From positions 1-22,123 of the IMG/VR virus record IMGVR_UViG_3300047477_000047: a DNA stretch of 22,123 nt. One strand, written 5' to 3'. The translations under genes were made by a program, and so were the position numbers. This DNA is from a virus. Of the stretch, positions 1 through 8,796 are shown piece by piece; positions within the stretch are counted from its first letter, which is position 1; every line of letters begins with the position of its first letter. Below the pieces are notes generated by a model that made no database searches, was not told where the DNA came from, and saw nothing but the letters and a program-made list of their open reading frames with translations.

Positions 1-3000
1 CAGCAATTCTTGAAGCATTTACTTTACCAGCAATGTCGTTAAAATCAGAAGTCTTTGTATAATAACTTGGAAGTTGCCCACCAAAGTTATTAGAATCATT
101 TGCAAGATCAGCATAATTTACAGCAACCGTATGGATATCAGTTTGACTATCACCACTATCATTGTTATTGGTTATTCTCCATCCATTTCCATACCATTGT
201 CCCATAGTCCATGAATGTCTTAGATAATACGGACTTGCATCATCATCTCTATATAACCTATTATGAGTATGACCAATTGCTGAGTATGTGTTTGACAATT
301 GTGGCATTATTTTTGTACCAGATGGTCCAACATCAACAAGATTATTTGACGATTCTATTGTCAAGTTCCCAACAACATCTTCAAAGGAGTAACGAACAAT
401 TGCTTGTTGCATCCAAACTTGCATCCAAAATTCAATCACTTGAGCGTTTTTTGTAGCGTTTGTTACAACGGCAAATACATTATCACTACTCATATTACCT
501 GAAGATTCGTGATATAGAAAAGTGTCACATAATCCATCATACTTATTAACCACATATGAATAAGTGGCAACTCCTTGTCCAGTATAGCTGTAGTATATTT
601 TAATCTTACCTGAAGTAGAATCATACCCAGCACCCATATTAAGAGTTCCAAGTTTTTTGTAACCAATACGATATGAAGCAAATGCTGGGTTGTGTCCTGT
701 TCGTATGCTTATTCCATCTACGAAGCCATATGCAGTACCCCAATTAGCTATTTGAGTGCTATTAAAGTCAGTACTAGTCCAAATCTTACTCCAAGCAGTT
801 AATCCGTTTCCATTAGTGCTTCTGATTCTAAAGTCTTGGTTATAGAAATCAGCGGCTAATTGCATTGCAAAGTAGTTTGATCCGTTTTCGTGAGTTGATG
901 ACATCAAGTGCCACCAAGATCCGTTTGTTGGCCAACCTAATGCAGTTGTAGTAGGTTGGTGATTGTACCAACCTGAATCTATTCTTGCAGTGATGTCACC
1001 TACGTCTTTAGTTCTATTAGTTATTGAATTGAAGTCATGGTTATGTGAATAAGGAGCATATTTTGAAGATAGAGCTACACCATCTTCTTGAATAGCGTAA
1101 AAGTTTGAAACTCTGTTAGAATAGAATCCAGCAATAAAGTTACCACCATTATTAAGAATTTGGAAAGCCTCAGATCCATCATTATCGTCCCATAGAGTTA
1201 GATTTAACTTTCCAGCATTCACTGTTTCATCATAGGAGAATGCATAACCATCTGACCCACCAATAGCTCTGGATCTTGGAAGATAATCATGGCTTGCTTG
1301 ACTATGTGCATATGCAGTATTCCAATTACCTATTGCAAGATTAGCACCATAAACATTGCCATTCACTACAAGATTCTTTAAGACATTCATTCCAGAGATG
1401 TCCCAACGCGCTATTGTTTCAGTGATATTATCGCTATTTTCTGCATTAAGATTACCATAATAGCCATATCTTGCCGATATAATTACATCACCAAATTTAG
1501 ATGCCATGAATCCAGCATATCTACTTGAGCTTGTATGGATTCCAGTATACCCCATCCAGACCCAATCATCAGCAACATTACCAAGATATGACTTAACATC
1601 AAATAATGGAGTTCCTACTATTTGGGCTAATGTAGTTCCATGTGGATTTCCGTTAGTTTGGCTATGTGTATAAGCCGTATTCCAATTTGCTGTTAAAGTT
1701 GGAGTAATCTGCTCAAGTAATGTTAGATTGTTGTGAGTATGTCTCTGAGCATATGCAGTGTTCCAATTAGTAATATCAGATGCACCAAAGTCCAGAGAAG
1801 TCCAAATATTTCTCCATGCACCATATGTACCACCTGTCTTAGTGCGAACGTGATAACCTTCAGAGTTACCAGTACCTGTACCAAAGTTAGCAGCAATCTG
1901 GAATGCCCAATTAGTATCTCCACTATGATTACTGTGAATTACATGCGCCCAAGTAGATGCTACTGGAGAATCAGTTGCAGCATTAGTATTGTAGAATCCA
2001 GACTTGTTAATAGTTGCAAAGTTAGCACCTATATCACCTGTAGCATATCCATTAGTTCCGTAGACGAATCTACTTGAATCAATACCATCTAGCAAATCAG
2101 AATCAGATGCCTTTGCAGTCTTGCCAAGGTAAGCTGAATCGTGATTATGATTTCCATCAGCTTTGGAGTTCCAGTTAGCTATAGATCCAGAATCTGAAGA
2201 TGTATCTAATATTCTAGACCATTGTGCAACCCATTGGTCAGTATTTCCATTATATTTCCTGTAATACAATCCACCTTGATCGTATGGACTTACGATTTGT
2301 GTTTGTCTTGAAACATTTCCAAAAGAAATAACTGCATGATTTAGTGAGTTAGTAGGTGCAGTAGCATGAATCATACCATCAATATTATATGAACCAAGTC
2401 TATTCTTTTCGGCCCAAGCAGTAGCAACATCTGTTAACCAAGGATATAATGGAAAATAAGTTCCATTATGGTCGTGAACTACATTAGCTTTATCATTAGG
2501 ATTGAAGTTTCCAGCATCCCAAGCCAAATTACCTGCAAATGTCGGTCTTGTGTTTAATGATATATTGACACCATTAAATGACATTACCGTAGTGGCACCT
2601 ACATTGAAATATAATCCAGTGCCAGCCATCATAGAAATGCCATCAGAGCCTTGAATAAATCCTCCCCAAGTTCCGGTTGGAGGATTAAAACCTGAATTTT
2701 CTGAATTATACCCAAACCTTGCGTAGCTAGAATTTACACTAAGCGTTCCAATAGACGCACCGCCGAGATCAAATTTGCTTCCACCATTGAGAACACCACC
2801 TGCATTTATTTTTGCGAAACTTGCAGTCCAATTCCAATTTTGTCCAGCACCACCAATAGATCCTAAATTAAACAAAGCTAAACAATTGCTATTATCACCT
2901 GTTTGTAAACTTTGAATTTGGAATCCCCAACCTTGAGTGTTTTCTTGGTTTCTTAATTCCAATAAAGGTCCAGTTCCATAGTTAGTGCTTGTGATATTAT

Positions 3001-5932
3001 TTCTAATACCAACCATAGCATTATTAAATGTACTATTACCTTCAAATAGTCTAGGGTTGTTTTTATTTGCTGGATATGTGAACAAAGCAGTACTAGGAAT
3101 GCTCGTCACCATAGTCATATGAGAGTATTCTACATTACCAGAAGAAAATATAGGAGTCCAAAGAATATTAGAATAAGTTGCTTGGCATCTAAACCACAAT
3201 TCAAAAGTTTTAACTCCTGAATTATTGACAGTGCAAATGAATTTGAAGTTAGATTCATCGACTGACATACATTCTAACAAAGTCAAGTCAGCATATTCTG
3301 GATTATTGCTCATGCTTTGTTGTTGTTTTACTATTACTCGAACTCTTCCAGATATAGAATAATTACTAACATCACCACCAGCGAGTGAGAACATTATATC
3401 AGAATGTGCAGCACCATAAAGTGTAGTTATGTGTAATGTTGCAAACTTAGTCCAGCAATTAGCAGTTGCTATACTTTGCCCATAATAAGTTTTAGCTTGT
3501 ATTGGTGCATTTTGAACATTAGCCCACTCTACAGATCCAGCATAGTCTGCATTTTTTGAACTATCTACTCTAACACCATAAGTATTAGTTCCATTCCATC
3601 CCATCAATGTAGGATATGTTGCACTCCAAGCAATTTCAGAATTAGAGTTATTATGTGCCGAGCCATCTGGAGCAGTTCCTTGAGAAGCATCAAATATAGT
3701 ATGACCTACATAATTCTTCCAGCGAAGTAGTTTAGCGGTCCCTACGTCATAATTAGCATCTAACCATTGTGTTTGTCTATCAGTTACATTTAAAATGCTA
3801 TGTATGTGGCCGTTTAAAGAATAATCACCCACTGGTTGATAAGTGCCATTGTGATTATGGTCAGTATTAGACTTACTTGCAAATGCAGTTGAGATCCATC
3901 CTGTTGTGGATTCAATTTCTATTTGATTGTGACCATGAGAAGCAGCAGCGGCACCAACTTGAGAATATGTGGTTCCGTGAGGATTTCCCGTAGTTTGACT
4001 GTGACTATATCCTGTATTCCAATGAGCAATATCAACTCCAGAGAAATCATCTTGCATCCAAACACGCTTCCAACCTACAGAATCACTATTTCCTGCACCA
4101 CCACCAAAGAAGAATTCTGATCCATTAAATGCTATACAATATTGTGTGAAATTACCAATAGTAGTTTCTGGCATATTGATTGTAGCATAATATTGGCTTG
4201 TTCTTGGAGCACTTGGAGAGTTAAACATTCTAAAGAAAGATGTTCCTAAAGCATTCTTCGCAGCCATACCTAAAGCATCATCATTATTATAGATCGCAAC
4301 GCCAACTCTACTATTTGTTATTTGATAGTGTGTGTGTCCGTTTAAAGAATAATCGCCAGTTGGTTGATATGTTCCATTATGGTTGTGATCGGATAGAGAA
4401 TATTTTGAACTTAAAGCTACACCATTCTCACTCATAGACACAGAGTTGAAATTGCCTGTAACCGGATTGAAGTAAAGTTTAGACTGAGTTATAAACACAT
4501 CACCAATAGCAGGAGTTCCATTCCAAAGAACAGGGTAGTTGCTATTGGCAGAAGAGTTCTCTGTGATTACAACATTAGAAGCCTTATCGGCAGTAGCATG
4601 AAGACCTAGATAGACACCGTCATGATTATGTACCGCTGGCGCATATGCTGACAAATCAGTGTAATTAACTTTACCATTCCAGAAAGCTTTTTCCAGATCA
4701 TTCACTAAACGGAAATTCGAGTCTTGTGAAATATTTGCTGGGTTAAGTGCTGATGTAGAAGTTAAATACAATCCGTTGTGGTCATGTAACGCAGTTGAAT
4801 ACTTTGAATCAAACAAAGTATCGGCAGATGATATTCCATAACCAGTCAGTGTTGTTGGCTTTCCAGAGGTTATCTTGGTCCATGGAAGATTAGGAATATC
4901 AGCGGAAGTCATAGGGCCACCAGAAGTGACGTGACCAAAGGAGTTTGTTACAACTTTAACATAAGTTCCAGCAGTGCCGGTTGTTGAATGTGAGAATGCA
5001 CCAGTAGCTGATGTATAAACTATTGGAGTTGTCGCTGTAACGGAAGTTCTAACAGTGGTTGTAAAGTCAGATATAGTTGAAGCAGTTTGTGTTCCAACAT
5101 GATTAGCTCTATTTCTATCATAGGAGTGAGTATGAAGAGAAGTATCTCCGGCAGAAGTCAATCCTTGATACTGAGCATTTGATAAGTGATAATATTCTGG
5201 TCCAACGCCTTGCTTATTACCAAATGCATTATGGTCCGATAGCAATTCGGAATCATGTATAGATAAGTCTGCAGATGTAACATACTGAGGTCCATTTGAA
5301 AATGATGATAGATCTGTAGGAAATGTTCCTAGAGTTAAGTCGCCTTTAAAATATTGTGCAGAAGTCCCAGTTGTTATTTCATCTTGTTTGTTATTAAATG
5401 TATTAAAATCCGCAGAAGTAAGAACACCTGATGTGGTTGGACTTGCAGATGGTTTGTTTATTATGGAAACCCAATCAATATCTCCCGAACCAGATCCATC
5501 AAGACTTATCTTAATCTGTTTACCGTATGTCGGATCAGTTACGATTTCAAAAAGTGTTCCTGATCCTGCAACTAATTTGTGTTCTAATGTGGCTTGTATA
5601 TCGCCAACATCATTCACTGGATCAGATACCGCAATCTTGCCATAAGTTCCGAACTCTAATGTTGTTGCTGAAGTTGCTCCTACAGCTGTGATGAATATGT
5701 TATCAGACCCGATAAGCTTCTCTACAAGAGTCCCTGGGACGGTATCGACAGGGCTTGCTAATACTTTATGATCAGAGCTTCCTCCGCCTTGGATCAACGC
5801 GGAAACACCAGTCTCGTTGACTGTGTATAGATCACCATTAGTGTTGACCAGTAATTTCATATGGCCAATATCTGATGGTGCTAAAGAATTCCTCTTCTTT
5901 AGCTCAAGAGCACCTTCTTTAAAACCAGCCAT
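1..5932 (-). CDS. Giant tail fibre protein (3' end beyond the window)
   Basis: An uninterrupted minus-strand frame runs from an ATG at 5932 to the left edge: at least 1,977 codons with no stop. A GGAG ribosome site lies about 9 nt before the ATG. The N terminus (MAGFKEGALELKKRNSLAPS) is a compact part that could attach to the baseplate or fibre base; this is inference. The rest is Gly/Ser/Asn/Thr-rich and repetitive. It has three pyocin-knob-like modules (about residues 1181-1246, 1308-1383 and 1650-1722), two SHSQT.GNPHGTT segments, two HNHNGTYQP.GDYSLNGH segments, two GVALSSKY segments, and 13 His-x-His motifs spread over the chain. This is the usual make-up of long trimeric phage fibres such as T4 gp34/gp37, which bind host surface receptors. 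The receptor-binding tip and any chaperone domain would be at the missing C terminus. It is transcribed divergently from the 6029 gene. The fibre call is firm; an exact T4 counterpart cannot be assigned. Confidence 0.92.
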   Translation of the reverse strand, partial: MAGFKEGALELKKRNSLAPSDIGHMKLLVNTNGDLYTVNETGVSALIQGGGSSDHKVLASPVDTVPGTLVEKLIGSDNIFITAVGATSATTLEFGTYGKIAVSDPVNDVGDIQATLEHKLVAGSGTLFEIVTDPTYGKQIKISLDGSGSGDIDWVSIINKPSASPTTSGVLTSADFNTFNNKQDEITTGTSAQYFKGDLTLGTFPTDLSSFSNGPQYVTSADLSIHDSELLSDHNAFGNKQGVGPEYYHLSNAQYQGLTSAGDTSLHTHSYDRNRANHVGTQTASTISDFTTTVRTSVTATTPIVYTSATGAFSHSTTGTAGTYVKVVTNSFGHVTSGGPMTSADIPNLPWTKITSGKPTTLTGYGISSADTLFDSKYSTALHDHNGLYLTSTSALNPANISQDSNFRLVNDLEKAFWNGKVNYTDLSAYAPAVHNHDGVYLGLHATADKASNVVITENSSANSNYPVLWNGTPAIGDVFITQSKLYFNPVTGNFNSVSMSENGVALSSKYSLSDHNHNGTYQPTGDYSLNGHTHYQITNSRVGVAIYNNDDALGMAAKNALGTSFFRMFNSPSAPRTSQYYATINMPETTIGNFTQYCIAFNGSEFFFGGGAGNSDSVGWKRVWMQDDFSGVDIAHWNTGYSHSQTTGNPHGTTYSQVGAAAASHGHNQIEIESTTGWISTAFASKSNTDHNHNGTYQPVGDYSLNGHIHSILNVTDRQTQWLDANYDVGTAKLLRWKNYVGHTIFDASQGTAPDGSAHNNSNSEIAWSATYPTLMGWNGTNTYGVRVDSSKNADYAGSVEWANVQNAPIQAKTYYGQSIATANCWTKFATLHITTLYGAAHSDIMFSLAGGDVSNYSISGRVRVIVKQQQSMSNNPEYADLTLLECMSVDESNFKFICTVNNSGVKTFELWFRCQATYSNILWTPIFSSGNVEYSHMTMVTSIPSTALFTYPANKNNPRLFEGNSTFNNAMVGIRNNITSTNYGTGPLLELRNQENTQGWGFQIQSLQTGDNSNCLALFNLGSIGGAGQNWNWTASFAKINAGGVLNGGSKFDLGGASIGTLSVNSSYARFGYNSENSGFNPPTGTWGGFIQGSDGISMMAGTGLYFNVGATTVMSFNGVNISLNTRPTFAGNLAWDAGNFNPNDKANVVHDHNGTYFPLYPWLTDVATAWAEKNRLGSYNIDGMIHATAPTNSLNHAVISFGNVSRQTQIVSPYDQGGLYYRKYNGNTDQWVAQWSRILDTSSDSGSIANWNSKADGNHNHDSAYLGKTAKASDSDLLDGIDSSRFVYGTNGYATGDIGANFATINKSGFYNTNAATDSPVASTWAHVIHSNHSGDTNWAFQIAANFGTGTGNSEGYHVRTKTGGTYGAWRNIWTSLDFGASDITNWNTAYAQRHTHNNLTLLEQITPTLTANWNTAYTHSQTNGNPHGTTLAQIVGTPLFDVKSYLGNVADDWVWMGYTGIHTSSSRYAGFMASKFGDVIISARYGYYGNLNAENSDNITETIARWDISGMNVLKNLVVNGNVYGANLAIGNWNTAYAHSQASHDYLPRSRAIGGSDGYAFSYDETVNAGKLNLTLWDDNDGSEAFQILNNGGNFIAGFYSNRVSNFYAIQEDGVALSSKYAPYSHNHDFNSITNRTKDVGDITARIDSGWYNHQPTTTALGWPTNGSWWHLMSSTHENGSNYFAMQLAADFYNQDFRIRSTNGNGLTAWSKIWTSTDFNSTQIANWGTAYGFVDGISIRTGHNPAFASYRIGYKKLGTLNMGAGYDSTSGKIKIYYSYTGQGVATYSYVVNKYDGLCDTFLYHESSGNMSSDNVFAVVTNATKNAQVIEFWMQVWMQQAIVRYSFEDVVGNLTIESSNNLVDVGPSGTKIMPQLSNTYSAIGHTHNRLYRDDDASPYYLRHSWTMGQWYGNGWRITNNNDSGDSQTDIHTVAVNYADLANDSNNFGGQLPSYYTKTSDFNDIAGKVNASRIA
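3806..3864 (-). repeat. Copy 2 of a duplicated fibre segment (HNHNGTYQP.GDYSLNGH.H)
   Basis: This part of the fibre gene encodes DHNHNGTYQPVGDYSLNGHI. It repeats the segment at 4334-4392 exactly 528 nt (176 codons) away. A 17-nt core is identical in both (3810-3826 and 4338-4354 on the plus strand), while the flanks have drifted at synonymous sites. It is an in-frame internal duplication in a fibre shaft, which suggests module gain by recombination. Confidence 0.85.
4334..4392 (-). repeat. Copy 1 of a duplicated fibre segment (HNHNGTYQP.GDYSLNGH.H)
   Basis: Encodes HNHNGTYQPTGDYSLNGHTH in the fibre gene and is the partner of 3806-3864. The 17-nt identical core is at 4338-4354. The encoded segments differ mainly at a Thr/Val after QP and at a Thr/Ile near the end. 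Each copy carries two His-x-His motifs. Confidence 0.85.
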
Positions 5933-5973
5933 TTTTATAATCTCCGTTTGGACGCCCGAAGGCCATTATAAAT

Positions 5974-5981
5974 TATTTATT
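5974..5981 (-). promoter_or_regulatory. T4-type late promoter box AATAAATA for the fibre gene
   Basis: The minus strand reads AATAAATA, one base from the T4 late consensus TATAAATA, and lies 41 nt before the fibre ATG. Transcription would begin near 5968 if the spacing is as in T4. It is back to back with the plus-strand box at 5997-6004 in the divergent gap. The call rests on motif and position. Confidence 0.6.
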
Positions 5982-5996
5982 TGAAAGAAAGGGTGG

Positions 5997-6004
5997 GATA
6001 AATA
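5997..6004 (+). promoter_or_regulatory. T4-type late promoter box GATAAATA for the 6029 operon
   Basis: GATAAATA lies 24 nt before the ATG at 6029, leaving room for a start near 6010 and the AAAGGG ribosome site. It sits between two copies of AAAGAAAGGGT (5984-5994 and 6011-6021). Confidence 0.6.
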
Positions 6005-6028
6005 TTTCTAAAAGAAAGGGTCTACAAA

Positions 6029-6493
6029 ATGGCATTTAGAGAAAAGTTTCGCTTGTTTGTATCAGAAACTAAAGTGATTGAGCCTGAAATTAAAATAGAG
6101 CTTTCAGACCTAGCTAAGCCGGAAGCTAAAATGGAGGAATCTTGTGAGTCTAAAATTGAAACACACCAGGAGACCAAACCCAAGGAAGCCGAGAAGGTTG
6201 AGATTCCTGTCATTAACGAAAAGGAAGAGTTCGCGTCGTTAGACCTTTCTAAGGACGATATCCTTTCTTTGAAGCGTTTGGCATTTGCTGATATCCTTCA
6301 AGAAGAGATTACTATTTCTGAGTTGGTCGATCTTGTCCTTTTGGCAAAGTCTAATAAGGAAATCAAATCAAAAAACAGAGACTCTTTGTACATCAGAGAG
6401 TATGTTGATACTAAGGGCAAGATAACTACTAAGGGTAAAGTCTACCTTGAAGAAGATACTACAAAAACAAGACTAAGGGATATATTACAGTGA
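6029..6493 (+). CDS. Unrecognised Lys/Glu-rich protein, 154 residues
   Basis: I do not recognise this family. It starts at an ATG after an AAAGGG site. The first ~75 residues are low-complexity and rich in Lys, Glu and Pro, so probably extended or disordered. Residues ~78-110 look helical (DLSKDDILSLKRLAFADILQ and following), and the last ~45 residues are basic and compact (KGKITTKGKVYLEED). No signal peptide or membrane segment is visible. It is the first gene of the plus-strand operon and overlaps the next gene by 4 nt (GTGA), so the two are probably translationally coupled. Its neighbours are virion proteins, so a structural or assembly-accessory role is plausible but is inference only. 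Confidence 0.75.
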   Translation: MAFREKFRLFVSETKVIEPEIKIELSDLAKPEAKMEESCESKIETHQETKPKEAEKVEIPVINEKEEFASLDLSKDDILSLKRLAFADILQEEITISELVDLVLLAKSNKEIKSKNRDSLYIREYVDTKGKITTKGKVYLEEDTTKTRLRDILQ

Positions 6494-7269
6494 AATCATT
6501 TGTAGATGAAGATGACATTAAGGATATTCTTCAGCTTAAAATAATGGCATCTAATGACCATGTTTTCAAGCGTTATATCTACAACATAACTGAAGAAGAG
6601 CAGAAGCAATTCGGCTTTGAGTTCATAGGTCACCACACTAAAGCACCAGATCATACCCTTTACAACTTAAATACAACTTATAGGAATACTTACGACCGTA
6701 CAGTTTATATTAAAACTAAGAACGGTTGGGAAGTATTCTTAAAAGATGGTTCTGATGGTAAACAAAGTCCTTCTGGTGGTGGACTTGGCTTTGCTGATGT
6801 GTCCAAGTTGATAGACCAAAAGCTTAGTGGATTTGTAACGTCTGGTGGAACTAGTGGATTAAACTCTTCACAAGTTCAGCAGATGATTGATAACAGTTTG
6901 AATAACTATACCCCAGTGATAACATCTGACAGTATTGAAATATCCGGAACATTCTTAAACATTTCTGGAACCAATTTGACTCAGATGATGCACTCTGTAG
7001 ATAACAAGTTAAACAATATAAACTACCTTGAAAATTACAAAACTAAAGATTATGAAACTCTGGATGGAAGTCCTGAGATTATGTACGTTGGAAAATTGAA
7101 TCAATTTAACTATTGGTATGTGAGAAAAATAATCACTGATGTTAATGGTGTTATAACCCAATATCATTCAAACATCTCAAACAATCCAACGCATCTTACC
7201 TATGATGATGCTTGGGCAAATAGAGCATCCCTAATCTATGGGAATCTTGAAGATTTAATTTTTAATTAA
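6490..7269 (+). CDS. Putative virion/tail-associated protein, 259 residues
   Basis: It begins at a GTG overlapping the previous stop (GTGA), with AAGGG about 10 nt upstream. Residues 1-90 form an acidic, aromatic-rich domain. A short Gly/Ser-rich linker follows (GSDGKQSPSGGG, ~88-100), then a Ser/Thr/Asn-rich segment with predicted short helices (~105-180). The C-terminal domain (~190-259) has the pattern W.VRKI....G.I..Y......LTYDDAW.NRASLIYG, which I know as a small domain at the ends of various phage tail and fibre proteins. The layered, linker-rich build and the neighbouring surface proteins suggest a virion component. The exact function is unknown. Confidence 0.75.
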   Translation: MKSFVDEDDIKDILQLKIMASNDHVFKRYIYNITEEEQKQFGFEFIGHHTKAPDHTLYNLNTTYRNTYDRTVYIKTKNGWEVFLKDGSDGKQSPSGGGLGFADVSKLIDQKLSGFVTSGGTSGLNSSQVQQMIDNSLNNYTPVITSDSIEISGTFLNISGTNLTQMMHSVDNKLNNINYLENYKTKDYETLDGSPEIMYVGKLNQFNYWYVRKIITDVNGVITQYHSNISNNPTHLTYDDAWANRASLIYGNLEDLIFN

Positions 7270-7277
7270 GGAGTGTT

Positions 7278-7472
7278 ATGTTAATCGAAGTATTAGAAAC
7301 TACCGGTCACCACTTTGAGGGACTTAGATTTAATCTACCAACTGTAGGTGCCAAGTTAGTTCTTGGAGAGTATGCCTGGGACGTTATTGATATTATTGAT
7401 CATGGAGATTCGACTTATACTTTAGTTGATCCCAATTTTGTAGCATTAGTGAGAGAAGTTAAAGAGGAATAA
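7278..7472 (+). CDS. Small hypothetical protein, 64 residues
   Basis: It is a short acidic protein starting 8 nt after the previous stop, with a clear AAGGAG ribosome site. The sequence alternates hydrophobic and polar residues (LRFNLPTVGAKLVLGEYAWD, then VIDIIDHGDSTYTLVDPNF), as expected of a small all-beta fold such as an SH3-like barrel. No catalytic motif, membrane segment or signal peptide is seen. Its position between two virion genes and the tight spacing (3 nt to the next ATG) support it being real and co-expressed. It could be a small adaptor or decoration subunit; that is a guess. Confidence 0.7.
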   Translation: MLIEVLETTGHHFEGLRFNLPTVGAKLVLGEYAWDVIDIIDHGDSTYTLVDPNFVALVREVKEE

Positions 7473-7475
7473 TTT

Positions 7476-8765
7476 ATGGCATTTTCAGGATGGTTGAGCT
7501 ACTGTTCAATTACAATTCCTTCGTCAGCAACAACAAATGCAGCAGCATCGGTATCTGGTATGCCTGTGCTTTTAAACGCAACCAATTTTCCAGCAGCTCT
7601 ATTATCTGCTTCTGGTGGATGTCTTGCTACTGGAGCAGATATAAGATTCTCTACAACAAGTGGAGGAACGAACAGCTTACCACGAGAGATTGTAAACATT
7701 AACAAAACTGCCGGTGTGATTGCTGTCTATGTTAAAGTTCCAGTAATTACAAAGTCTGCGAATACAGTCATTTGGTGTTTCTGGAATAATGCAACAGCAT
7801 CTGAACCTGGTAAAGGCGACCCTGCACAGCTTGAACAGGTATGGTCAGATTTCTACGGAGTGTTTAACTTCCAAGGTGTTACTAATAAATGGAAAGGTAT
7901 AAATGACTCATCTGGTCAGTATACCAACATGTCACTTATCGGAACTACACCATCAGTATCAGCTGGTCCAGTTGCAGGAACATCCGCACTAAATTTAACT
8001 AATACTTGCGGAATGTCCTATAATGAGCTTGTATCATTTCCGGCAACTGCTACAGTGTCTGCTCAGGATTTTTCATTTTGGATTAACACAAATGGTACTC
8101 AGTCAGTTACAAACTTCGGTGCTGGTACTAATGGTATTTCATATGGACTATTAGCGGCTGGTCAGTTTGGTGTTTCTTGGGGCTTGTTTGCAACAACTAC
8201 CAATGCTATACCTGCAACTGGTTGGCATCATGTTTACTGTAGAGGTGTTAACGGAACATATACGATATATGTTGACGGTGTTTCAAATAACTCTGGTGGT
8301 TCAGGTGCAGCTACTGCATTTACAACATTTGGAATAGGTACAACAGCAAGCACAAACACTGTACCAATTTCTATATCCGATTTTAGAATGACCAGAAATA
8401 CAAACTTCTCGGTAGATGCTATAAAGTTAACCCATGTTAATACAACAAATATATCTGGATTCGCCAAGCCGGGAACTCCAGTCACTCAGTCTGCGCAGGT
8501 GTCTTTAACATTTACTGGTTTAGTATCTGGTACAGAGATTAGAATATATGATGCTGGAACTACTACTGAGAATGGAACTGGTGTAGAAAGTTCTACAACA
8601 TCTTATACATACAGTTATTCATATACTGGTGATAAGTTGGTTGATGTTACAATCTTTAATGTAAGATATATTCCAATCAGATACACCAACTTCACTTTAG
8701 GTGCAGCTAATACGACAATTCCTATCCAGCAACAGTTTGATAGAAATTATAAGAATCCAGCATAA
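7476..8765 (+). CDS. DUF2341/LamG-like virion surface protein, 429 residues
   Basis: ATG start with GAGGAA upstream. Residues ~25-125 match the DUF2341 pattern: MPVLL..TNFP, then GADIRF, SLPREI and VYVKVPVI, then W.FWNNA. Residues ~150-310 resemble a concanavalin-A/LamG jelly roll, with the typical GWHHVYCRGVNGTYTIYVDG strand pair. Residues ~325-425 form an Ig-like beta domain ending in QQQFDRNYKNPA. DUF2341 plus LamG is common in extracellular, carbohydrate-binding proteins, so adsorption to host glycans or virion decoration is likely (inference). There is no signal peptide, as expected of a virion protein. Its C-terminal RNYKNP recurs as RNYQNP at the end of the next gene. Its stop codon lies inside the ATAAATA box that precedes that gene. 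Confidence 0.82.
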   Translation: MAFSGWLSYCSITIPSSATTNAAASVSGMPVLLNATNFPAALLSASGGCLATGADIRFSTTSGGTNSLPREIVNINKTAGVIAVYVKVPVITKSANTVIWCFWNNATASEPGKGDPAQLEQVWSDFYGVFNFQGVTNKWKGINDSSGQYTNMSLIGTTPSVSAGPVAGTSALNLTNTCGMSYNELVSFPATATVSAQDFSFWINTNGTQSVTNFGAGTNGISYGLLAAGQFGVSWGLFATTTNAIPATGWHHVYCRGVNGTYTIYVDGVSNNSGGSGAATAFTTFGIGTTASTNTVPISISDFRMTRNTNFSVDAIKLTHVNTTNISGFAKPGTPVTQSAQVSLTFTGLVSGTEIRIYDAGTTTENGTGVESSTTSYTYSYSYTGDKLVDVTIFNVRYIPIRYTNFTLGAANTTIPIQQQFDRNYKNPA

Positions 8766-8768
8766 ATA
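8761..8768 (+). promoter_or_regulatory. T4-type late promoter box CATAAATA for the 456-residue gene
   Basis: CATAAATA overlaps the TAA stop of the preceding gene (8763-8765) and lies 28 nt before the ATG at 8797, with AAAGAGGAA between as ribosome site. It would allow separate strong late expression of the 8797 gene. Confidence 0.55.
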
Positions 8769-8796
8769 ATTAGAACAACATAAAGAGGAAAATTAA

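Noticed and set aside
211-5645. Several plus- and minus-frame open frames of 60-115 codons within the fibre gene region
   Set aside because: They lie wholly inside the continuous 1,977-codon minus-strand fibre frame, have low-complexity translations and lack ribosome sites, so they are shadows.
5953-5964. Short hairpin with a TTCG loop in the leader of the fibre transcript
   Set aside because: Only three base pairs support it. The C(TTCG)G loop is stable, but the stem is too short to call a regulatory element.
7499-8485. Minus-strand frames opposite the DUF2341/LamG gene
   Set aside because: The plus-strand gene has clear domains and a ribosome site; the opposite frames have neither.
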